Position numbers and translations under genes: made by a program. 5,265 nt of DNA, from the NCBI GenBank assembly GCA_003153855.1, contig PMBM01000017.1, forward strand, positions 5,272 to 10,536. The letters are read 5' to 3'. This DNA is from Propionibacteriaceae bacterium (GTDB lineage Bacteria; Actinomycetota; Actinomycetes; Propionibacteriales; Propionibacteriaceae). Of this stretch, positions 1 through 4,175 are shown one piece after another (position 1 is the stretch's first letter; the number at the start of each line of letters is the position of its first letter). The notes beneath the pieces were generated by a model. That model saw only the letters and a list, made by a program, of their open reading frames with translations, did not search any database and had not been told where the DNA came from.

Positions 1-282
1 GGCATCGAGAACCGATGGGGCGACTTCGACCTCGACGGTCCCCTGCCCCCGATGATCACGAAGAGCGAGGACGTCGATGTACGGATCCCGCTGGGTCCGT
101 ACCGCGCGAACAAGGTCGCTGCCTTGACCGCCCACCACTCGCAGGTCGACATGGACGACCCGTTCTGGAAGCTCATGACCGACATCGAGAGCCTGGGTGA
201 GTCGTTCCGGCTTGCGACCGGAGTCCCGCTCCCCCATGGCACGGCGACCGATCTGTTCGAGGGGCTCGATCTGACGCCGTAG
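1..282 (+). CDS. PIG-L/LmbE-family deacetylase, C-terminal part (5' end outside window)
   Basis: The frame is open from base 1 to the TAG at 280-282 and gives the last 93 residues of a protein. An ATG at 52 is internal, because coding runs through it from the window edge. The segment RANKVAALTAHHSQV (about residues 36-50 of the visible part) matches the 'K..AL.AH.SQ' block near the C-terminus of PIG-L/LmbE-family zinc-dependent N-acetyl-sugar deacetylases, the family that includes the mycothiol enzymes MshB and Mca. It is followed by an acidic helix-like stretch (DDPFWKLMTDIESLGESFRL) and a short tail. The N-terminal AHPDDE-type zinc motif would lie upstream of the window, so the catalytic site cannot be checked and the substrate cannot be named. 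No clear terminator follows. It is probably transcribed separately from the regulator gene downstream, which has its own promoter. Confidence 0.72.
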   Translation, partial: GIENRWGDFDLDGPLPPMITKSEDVDVRIPLGPYRANKVAALTAHHSQVDMDDPFWKLMTDIESLGESFRLATGVPLPHGTATDLFEGLDLTP

Positions 283-319
283 CTCCGGTGGCTAACCGGC
301 ATGTCCATCTGCCGCCGGT

Positions 320-335
320 AGTGAGTGCACTCACT
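320..335. promoter_or_regulatory. Operator O1 of the TetR gene (perfect 16-bp palindrome)
   Basis: AGTGAGTGCACTCACT is a perfect inverted repeat centred at 327.5. TGAGTG..CACTCA-type palindromes are a common operator form for TetR-family repressors. The site lies just upstream of the -10 element at 345-350, where the -35 region would fall, so a bound repressor would block RNA polymerase. Assignment to the adjacent TetR protein is inference from position and form. Confidence 0.75.
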
Positions 336-344
336 TATGAGGGC

Positions 345-350
345 TATCAT
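345..350 (+). promoter_or_regulatory. -10 element of the TetR/ohyA promoter
   Basis: TATCAT matches 5 of 6 bases of the TATAAT consensus and lies between the two operators. No good -35 hexamer exists at 16-18 bp upstream (TGAGTG at 322-327 is poor). The predicted transcription start, seven bases beyond the hexamer, is at about 357, which is the first base of the regulator's GTG codon. This suggests a leaderless mRNA. Confidence 0.5.
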
Positions 351-353
351 TAA

Positions 354-365
354 TGAGTGCGCTCA
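354..365. promoter_or_regulatory. Operator O2 of the TetR gene (imperfect palindrome over start codon)
   Basis: TGAGTGCGCTCA differs by one base from the core of the first operator (TGAGTGCACTCA) and pairs at 10 of 12 positions. Its centre (359.5) is 32 bp, about three helical turns, from that of O1 (327.5), so two dimers would sit on the same face of the DNA. It overlaps the predicted transcription start and the GTG start codon at 357. Confidence 0.65.
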
Positions 366-1001
366 ATAGATGACCAGGCGCGGGTCGCCTCCCGACGCGA
401 TCGCAACATGGATGCCAAGCGGGCCAGGATCTTCGACGCCGCGGCGACGTTGTTCGCCGAGCACGGTTTCCAGGGCGTCACGACGCGGTCGATCTCCGAA
501 CGCGCCGACGTGGCCGAGGGCACCCTCTTCCGCTATGCCGAGACCAAGGCCGAGCTGCTTCTGATGGTCTACAACGTCGAGTTCGGCGCCGCGATCACCG
601 CCGGCAAGGCTGCGGCCGAACGTCTGGACGATCCGACCGATGCCGTGTGCGCCCTCGTCCTGCCCGTTCTGGAACGCAACCGGAACCCGGACACCGCGAT
701 CCTCTACCAGCGCGAGCTCTTCTACGGCAGCGGGACCAACGAGCACCGGGCACAGGGACTGGCGCTCGTCGCGATCCTCGAGCAGGCCATCGCGTCGGCG
801 CTCGTCGTTGCGGCCGACGACACCAGCGAGGCGACCCTGAGGGCCGCCGAGCGTGCCTCCCGGCTGGTCTTTGCCGCCCTCCACCTCGCGTTGGCACAGC
901 CGAGCACCCATGCCCATCCGGGCAAGGCGCCCGCTGCCGAGCTGCGCGCCCAGATCGACCTCGTCGTCCGAGGCTTCCTCGACACCGTGCGCACCTCGTG
1001 A
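357..1001 (+). CDS. TetR/AcrR-family transcriptional regulator
   Basis: The protein has 214 residues if it starts at GTG 357. The N-terminal TetR DNA-binding domain spans about residues 23-71: a first helix RIFDAAATLFAEHGF, then the helix-turn-helix around TTRSISERADVAEGTLFRY (42-60). This 'G..TRSIS..A.VAEGTLF.YA.TK.ELL' pattern is classic for the family. The C-terminal ligand-binding half (about 75-214) is helical and unassigned. A TGA at 354-356 directly precedes GTG 357, so this is the most upstream start possible. The alternative is ATG 408 (residue 18), but neither has a Shine-Dalgarno, and the -10 at 345-350 places transcription initiation on the GTG, which favours a leaderless start. 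Two operators flank the promoter, so autorepression is likely. The oleate hydratase gene follows after 49 bp and is probably co-transcribed and co-regulated. A fatty acid or acyl-CoA effector is a guess from that neighbour. Confidence 0.93.
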   Translation: MRSIDDQARVASRRDRNMDAKRARIFDAAATLFAEHGFQGVTTRSISERADVAEGTLFRYAETKAELLLMVYNVEFGAAITAGKAAAERLDDPTDAVCALVLPVLERNRNPDTAILYQRELFYGSGTNEHRAQGLALVAILEQAIASALVVAADDTSEATLRAAERASRLVFAALHLALAQPSTHAHPGKAPAAELRAQIDLVVRGFLDTVRTS

Positions 1002-1035
1002 CATCCCGCCACCCGCGCCCGCGCACCACTTCAGC

Positions 1036-1041
1036 AAGGAG
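1036..1041 (+). promoter_or_regulatory. Ribosome binding site of ohyA
   Basis: AAGGAG lies nine bases before ATG 1051. It fixes the start there even though the frame stays open upstream to about 853 inside the TetR gene. The protein reading from 1051 begins with MTRRAYLIGAGIGNLSA, placing the Rossmann motif at the N-terminus as expected. Confidence 0.8.
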
Positions 1042-1050
1042 AACAACCGC

Positions 1051-2730
1051 ATGACTCGTAGGGCGTATCTCATCGGAGCCGGCATCGGGAACCTGTCGGC
1101 TGCCGTCTACCTCATCCGCGACGGGGGCTGGGACGGTGCGCAGATCTCCGTCCTCGGCCTCGACACGCACGGTGCCAACGACGGGGCAAAGGTCACCGCG
1201 TACGAGTCCGAGTACGGCAACCGGCCGCTGTCCGTCAACGCCGGCTTCGTGAACCGGGGCGGCCGGATGCTCAACGAGGAGACGTACGAGAACCTCTGGG
1301 ACGTCCTGGGCTCGATCCCGTCGCTGAACGATCCGAGCACGTCGGTGACCCAGGAGATCCTCGACTTCGACCACGCCCACCCCACCCATGACGTGGGCCG
1401 CCTGATGGATGCCGAGGGGGCCCGCACCAGGCGTGACAAGGACGACTACCGCCACATGCAGTTCACCTTCGCCGACCGGCTGCTGCTCACCAGGCTCATG
1501 AGGCTGCCCGCCTCGAAGGAGTCGCGGCTGGACGACATCAGCATCGACGAGTGGTTCAGCTCGAGCCCGCACTTCTTCGAGACCAACTTCTGGCGGATGT
1601 GGGAGACGACGTTCGCGTTCCTCCGCAACGACTCGGCGATGGAGCTGCGTCGCTACATGAACCGCATGATCGTGGAGTTCAGCCGGATCAACACCCTCGA
1701 GGGCGTGACGCGTACGCCGCTCAACCAGTACGAGAGCATCATCCTGCCGATGCGCGCCTGGCTCGATGGTCACGGCGTGAGCTTCGTCACCAACCGCAAG
1801 GTCACGGAGTTCGTGTTCGCCGACGAGGCGGCCGCACGTCAGGAGATCCAGGTCGTCGGGCTGAAGTACGAGGCCGTGGACTCGCCTGACTCCTCAGGTC
1901 TCATGACAGTTGCCGACGGCGACCTCGTGCTGTGTACCAACGGGTCGATCACGGACTCCTCCTCGCTCGGGGACCTGGACACAGCCATCGTCGAGGACCT
2001 CAGGTACGCCCCGTCGGCGGCCCTGTGGAAGCAGGCGACCGAGCACTTCACCGGGCTCGGAGACCCGGATGCCTTCTTCGCCGACCGGACCCAGAGCGAG
2101 TGGACGAGCTTCTCGGTGACCACGACCGACCACCTGCTGATCGACGAGATCGCCGCCATCACCCAGCAGACGCCGGGGAACGCACTGAACACCTTCGTGG
2201 ACAGCACTCCGGTGATCTCCCTCGTGGTCCACCAGCAGCCCCACTTCGCGGCTCAGGCCCCGAATGAGACGGTGTTCTGGGGATACTCCCTCTACCCGCG
2301 CCGTGTCGGCGACTTCGTCACGAAGCCGTTCATCGAGATGACCGGACGCGAGATGCTCGTGGAGACCCTCGGGCAGCTCTCCGCGGTCGACACCCGGTCG
2401 GCGAACATCGCGAGCAAGACCGACGCGATCTGGGCCTCCGTCGCCAATGTTGTGCCGGCTCACATGCCGTACGCCAGCGCCTTGTTCGCGCGCCGCTCCA
2501 CGACCGACCGCCCTCCCGTGGTCCCTCCGGGCTCCAAGAACCTGGCCTTCGTCAGCCAGTTCGTCGAGATGCCGTTCGACATGGTCTTCACCGAGCAGTA
2601 CTCCGTACGAGCCGCCCAGATCGCGGTGTACACCCTGCTCGACCTGCCCCTGGAACACCTCACGCCGTTGCATCATTATGAGAAGGACCTGCGCGTCCTC
2701 GCCAAGGCGGCAGTCACGATGTTCCGCTGA
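1051..2730 (+). CDS. ohyA: Oleate hydratase (MCRA family), short actinobacterial form
   Basis: This is a 559-residue FAD-dependent fatty-acid hydratase; the family adds water to the cis-9 double bond of oleate and related unsaturated acids, giving 10-hydroxy acids. Landmarks: the FAD Rossmann motif YLIGAGIGNLSAAVYLIRDG (6-25); RGGRM...NLWDVLGSIPSL (69-92), the active-site region; ETNFWRMWETTFAF (177-190); ELRRYMNRM (198-206); LCTNGSITDSSSLGD (294-308), which corresponds to the family's 'TNGSMTDNSTLGD' block; and FVSQFVEMPFDMVFTEQYSV (500-519), close to the C-terminal consensus. In the well-studied enzymes the block reads RGGREM with a catalytic Glu; here Met73 takes that place. From memory the monomeric Rhodococcus enzyme has the same substitution, so this is probably a subfamily trait rather than loss of function. 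The protein is shorter than the roughly 590-650 residues of the classical dimeric enzymes. No signal peptide is seen. It is downstream of, and probably controlled by, the TetR protein. Likely roles are detoxification or modification of unsaturated fatty acids. Confidence 0.95.
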   Translation: MTRRAYLIGAGIGNLSAAVYLIRDGGWDGAQISVLGLDTHGANDGAKVTAYESEYGNRPLSVNAGFVNRGGRMLNEETYENLWDVLGSIPSLNDPSTSVTQEILDFDHAHPTHDVGRLMDAEGARTRRDKDDYRHMQFTFADRLLLTRLMRLPASKESRLDDISIDEWFSSSPHFFETNFWRMWETTFAFLRNDSAMELRRYMNRMIVEFSRINTLEGVTRTPLNQYESIILPMRAWLDGHGVSFVTNRKVTEFVFADEAAARQEIQVVGLKYEAVDSPDSSGLMTVADGDLVLCTNGSITDSSSLGDLDTAIVEDLRYAPSAALWKQATEHFTGLGDPDAFFADRTQSEWTSFSVTTTDHLLIDEIAAITQQTPGNALNTFVDSTPVISLVVHQQPHFAAQAPNETVFWGYSLYPRRVGDFVTKPFIEMTGREMLVETLGQLSAVDTRSANIASKTDAIWASVANVVPAHMPYASALFARRSTTDRPPVVPPGSKNLAFVSQFVEMPFDMVFTEQYSVRAAQIAVYTLLDLPLEHLTPLHHYEKDLRVLAKAAVTMFR

Positions 2731-2778
2731 TCGCACTGCCCGGAGGGGCTGGTTGGACCTCTGCCGGCTCGGCTAGTG

Positions 2779-2804
2779 CCTGAGATCAGGGTTACCTCAG
2801 GGTT
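2779..2804. repeat. Short inverted and direct repeats after ohyA
   Basis: CCTGAG (2779-2784) can pair with CTCAGG (2796-2801) across an 11-nt loop, and TCAGGGTT occurs twice 11 bp apart (2786-2793 and 2797-2804). The hairpin is short and has no T-tract, so it would be a weak terminator. The direct repeat could instead be an activator or regulator site upstream of the PadR promoter. Nothing else is evident between 2731 and 2778 apart from small GC-rich hairpins. Confidence 0.3.
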
Positions 2805-2805
2805 G

Positions 2806-2833
2806 TATCGATAGGTCTTTCGATATATCGTTA
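2806..2833. promoter_or_regulatory. AT-rich promoter/operator region of the PadR gene
   Basis: TATCGATA (2806-2813) and CGATATATCG (2821-2830) are perfect palindromes with centres 16 bp apart, and TCGATA occurs at 2808-2813 and again at 2820-2825. In this GC-rich DNA they mark the only AT-rich block before the PadR gene. A possible promoter is TTGTAT (2803-2808) plus TATCGT (2826-2831) with a 17-bp spacer; both hexamers are imperfect. PadR regulators usually bind palindromes in their own promoters, so autoregulation here is a reasonable inference but is not shown. Confidence 0.5.
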
Positions 2834-2834
2834 T

Positions 2835-2883
2835 CTCCAGTGAAGGTGCACGGTGCACCTACGAACCGATCATCCACTGGAGG
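2835..2883 (+). promoter_or_regulatory. Nested inverted repeats covering the padR ribosome binding site
   Basis: The outer arms CTCCAGTG (2835-2842) and CACTGGAG (2875-2882) are perfectly complementary. Between them lies a perfect 17-bp odd palindrome, AGGTGCAC-G-GTGCACCT (2844-2860). The Shine-Dalgarno GGAGG (2879-2883) is six bases before ATG 2890, and four of its five bases are in the outer stem. As RNA, the leader could fold to hide the ribosome binding site; as DNA, the inner palindrome could be a protein operator. Whether the left outer arm is transcribed depends on the start point: with a -10 at 2826-2831, transcription would begin at about 2838, inside that arm. Confidence 0.55.
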
Positions 2884-2889
2884 ACTTAC

Positions 2890-3597
2890 ATGTTCCACAC
2901 ACACCATCATCGAGAGTGCGGTCCCGCCGAGCGCGGGCGCCGCGACGAGAATCGCTCCGACTTCGCCGCGGGCTTCGGCCCCGGCGGTCGCTTCGGAGCC
3001 GGCCCCATGGGGCCTGGAGGCCCGATGGGCCTTGGCGGACCGTTCGGACCTGGCGGACCGTTCGGACCCGGTGGCCCGATGGGTCACGGCCCGTTCGGCC
3101 CGAGGGGGCACTTCGGCCGTGGTCGCGCTCGTCGCGGCGACGTCCGTACCGCCATCCTGCAGCTCCTCTCCGAGGAGCCGCGCAACGGCTACCAGATCAT
3201 CTCCACGCTCAACGAGCGCAGCGGGGGCGCCTGGCGGCCCAGCCCGGGAGCGGTCTACCCGGCCCTCAACCAGCTTGAGGACGAGGGTCTCATCGAGACC
3301 TTCGACAACGAGGGCTCCCGGGCGTTCCGCCTGACCAGCGCGGGCCGCGAGGCCCCCGAGGTTCACTCGGAGACAGCCAAGGTCTGGGACGAGTGGGCCG
3401 ACGAGGGCGCAGCTCGCGTCGACGCGGGCGCCATGTGGCGCACGTTCGGCGAGATGAGCATGGCGCTCAAGCCGATCATGATGTCCGGCAACCCGGACCT
3501 CGTGACCAAGGCTGAGACCATCCTTGCCGAGACGAAGCGTGCGCTCTACGGACTGCTCGCCAGCGATCCCGGCGAGGACACCACGACCGCCGAGTGA
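2890..3597 (+). CDS. PadR-family regulator with Gly/Pro-rich N-terminal tail
   Basis: The protein has 235 residues. A PadR winged-helix domain spans about 84-155: VRTAILQLLSEEPRNGYQII (85-104), then WRPSPGAVYPALNQLEDEGL (115-134), the family's 'W.PS.G.VYP.L..LE..GLI' recognition-helix block, then a wing (FRLTSAG). A helical C-terminal part (about 156-225) would serve as the dimerisation arm. Residues 1-83 are not part of the fold: the protein begins MFHTHHHRE, four histidines in the first seven residues, and from about 28 to 78 it is a low-complexity run of GPGGPF/GPGGPM units ending in Arg-rich GRGRARRG. Gly/Pro/Phe-rich tails occur in other actinobacterial PadR proteins. The His cluster might bind metal, but that is only a guess. 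GGAGG six bases upstream of ATG 2890 fixes the start. A terminator hairpin follows, so it is probably monocistronic. The ligand and targets cannot be read from the sequence. Confidence 0.93.
   Translation: MFHTHHHRECGPAERGRRDENRSDFAAGFGPGGRFGAGPMGPGGPMGLGGPFGPGGPFGPGGPMGHGPFGPRGHFGRGRARRGDVRTAILQLLSEEPRNGYQIISTLNERSGGAWRPSPGAVYPALNQLEDEGLIETFDNEGSRAFRLTSAGREAPEVHSETAKVWDEWADEGAARVDAGAMWRTFGEMSMALKPIMMSGNPDLVTKAETILAETKRALYGLLASDPGEDTTTAE
3033..3068 (+). repeat. 18-bp perfect tandem repeat in the PadR tail
   Basis: TGGCGGACCGTTCGGACC occurs twice back to back (3033-3050 and 3051-3068), with degenerate copies on both sides. Each unit adds six residues (GGPFGP), so gain or loss of a unit by slippage would keep the reading frame and change only tail length. 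Confidence 0.85.
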
Positions 3598-3614
3598 TCC
3601 TCGGCTGACGCCCG

Positions 3615-3644
3615 ACGGGCAGGTACCTCACGGTGCCTGCCCGT
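3615..3644 (+). terminator. Hairpin terminator after the PadR gene
   Basis: The arms at 3615-3627 (ACGGGCAGGTACC) and 3632-3644 (GGTGCCTGCCCGT) pair over 13 positions with one G-U, around the loop TCAC. It begins 18 bases after the PadR stop codon. The following sequence (TGTGGCGTCATTT) is only weakly T-rich, as is common in high-GC actinomycetes. The hairpin ends two bases before the first palindrome of the next promoter. Confidence 0.75.
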
Positions 3645-3645
3645 T

Positions 3646-3699
3646 GTGGCGTCATTTGGGCATTGCAATGACGTCATTGTGATGCCATGATGACGTCAT
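3646..3699. promoter_or_regulatory. Triple operator: three palindromes at an exact 22-bp period
   Basis: ATGACGTCAT occurs at 3668-3677 (the core of a perfect 14-bp palindrome, CAATGACGTCATTG, 3666-3679) and again at 3690-3699. A degenerate copy, GTGGCGTCAT, is at 3646-3655 (8 of 10 bases). The centres are 3650.5, 3672.5 and 3694.5, exactly 22 bp apart, which is about two helical turns. The first lies upstream of the -35, the second in the spacer and the third over the -10 end and the start codon. RHH proteins typically bind short palindromes cooperatively in arrays of this kind, so the RHH product of the downstream gene is the prime candidate for binding; that link is inference. Confidence 0.72.
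3663..3691 (+). promoter_or_regulatory. Promoter of the RHH/DUF4097 unit (leaderless)
   Basis: TTGCAA (3663-3668, 4 of 6 to TTGACA), a 17-bp spacer, and CATGAT (3686-3691, 4 of 6 to TATAAT). A start seven bases past the -10 falls on A3698, the first base of the ATG. This is the same geometry as at the TetR gene. The absence of any Shine-Dalgarno before 3698 supports a leaderless transcript. Confidence 0.6.
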
Positions 3700-4162
3700 G
3701 CAGCTCAACGAATATCTCTCCGCCGTGGCGTACGACCTCGATCGCGCCACACAGCTCGCGGACGACGCCACCCGTGACGTGGCCCGTCGCCTCGTGACAG
3801 TGCTCGAGCCGGGGCTCCGCATGGCCATGGTGCAGCTCCTCAGCGACGCCGCCGCCCAGCTCACGTCAGAGCTCTCCGGCCCGGTCGTCACCATCCGCAT
3901 GGACGGGCGCGAACCCGTCTGGCACGTCGTCTCCCCCGAGAGCCACGAAACGTCTCACGACTCGGCCGACGCCGAGGGGGACGACGAAGGGACCGCGCGG
4001 GTGACCGTACGGCTTCCGGAGGCCGTCAAGCGTCGGGCCGAGAACCTGGCCCAGGCATCCGGGCAGTCGCTGAACACGTGGATCATCCACGCGCTCCGCC
4101 GGGCGACGACCACCGACAAGACCCCCACCAAATCTTCCCGCCGCATCACCGGCTGGGCATGA
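3698..4162 (+). CDS. RHH-domain protein paired with DUF4097 (HicB-antitoxin-like annotation)
   Basis: The protein has 154 residues. Residues 1-60 are predicted helical (MQLNEYLSAVAYDLDRATQL onward). Residues 61-78 contain a beta-like segment (VVTIRMDGREPVWHVV). Residues 79-99 are an acidic, Ser/His-rich linker. Residues 100-137 form a ribbon-helix-helix DNA-binding domain: strand ARVTVRLPEAV, helix KRRAENLAQASG, turn, helix SLNTWIIHALRRA. The basic tail ends SSRRITGWA, and 'R.TGW' endings recur in relatives of this family that sit before DUF4097 genes in actinomycetes (from memory). Such proteins are often labelled HicB-family antitoxins, but no HicA toxin gene is adjacent here, so the label should not be taken literally. 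The start is secure: a TGA in frame at 3680-3682 leaves ATG 3698 as the first start codon. The DUF4097 gene follows after 13 bp. The likely job is DNA-binding autoregulator of the pair, using the three palindromes upstream. Confidence 0.85.
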   Translation: MQLNEYLSAVAYDLDRATQLADDATRDVARRLVTVLEPGLRMAMVQLLSDAAAQLTSELSGPVVTIRMDGREPVWHVVSPESHETSHDSADAEGDDEGTARVTVRLPEAVKRRAENLAQASGQSLNTWIIHALRRATTTDKTPTKSSRRITGWA

Positions 4163-4163
4163 G

Positions 4164-4169
4164 AGAGGA
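4164..4169 (+). promoter_or_regulatory. Ribosome binding site of the DUF4097 gene
   Basis: AGAGGA lies six bases before ATG 4176 and immediately after the stop codon of the RHH gene (4160-4162). This indicates co-transcription, with its own ribosome entry or re-initiation. It contrasts with the apparently leaderless first gene of the unit. Confidence 0.65.
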
Positions 4170-4175
4170 CCCGCT

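Noticed and set aside
52..282. Small standalone gene starting at ATG 52
   Set aside because: The frame is open to the window edge, and the protein matches the C-terminal part of a larger deacetylase family.
285..319. Hairpins after the deacetylase gene (CCGGT/ACCGG 285-299; ACCGGC/GCCGGT 295-319)
   Set aside because: The stems have only 5-6 bp, exclude one another and lack a T-tract, so a terminator call is not supported.
853..1050. N-terminal extension of the ohyA frame upstream of ATG 1051
   Set aside because: It overlaps the TetR gene in another frame and is Pro/Ser/Arg-rich. AAGGAG before 1051 and the Rossmann motif directly after it fix the start.
595..1773. Long reverse-strand open frame (392 codons), plus those at 363-1085, 1894-2736 and 4401-5015
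   Set aside because: They lie opposite well-recognised plus-strand genes (TetR, ohyA, DUF4097), have Arg/Gly/Val-rich composition typical of GC-rich antisense frames, and show no recognisable family motifs.
2844..2860. Terminator of ohyA at the AGGTGCAC palindrome
   Set aside because: It is more than 110 bp after the stop codon, downstream of the likely PadR promoter, and has no T-tract. An operator or leader structure fits better.
3033..3068. CRISPR-like or mobile repeat array
   Set aside because: Two contiguous 18-bp copies inside a coding low-complexity region, with no spacers. They are codon-level repeats of GGPFGP.
2840..3334. Alternative frames over the PadR gene start (2840-3334 and 2853-3278)
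   Set aside because: They are Ala/Arg/Ser-rich shadow frames. The PadR frame has the winged-helix signature and a strong ribosome binding site.
3698..4162. HicAB-type toxin-antitoxin system
   Set aside because: The RHH domain resembles HicB-type antitoxins, but the adjacent gene is a 278-residue DUF4097 protein, not a small HicA-like RNase. No small toxin frame with family features is visible on either side.
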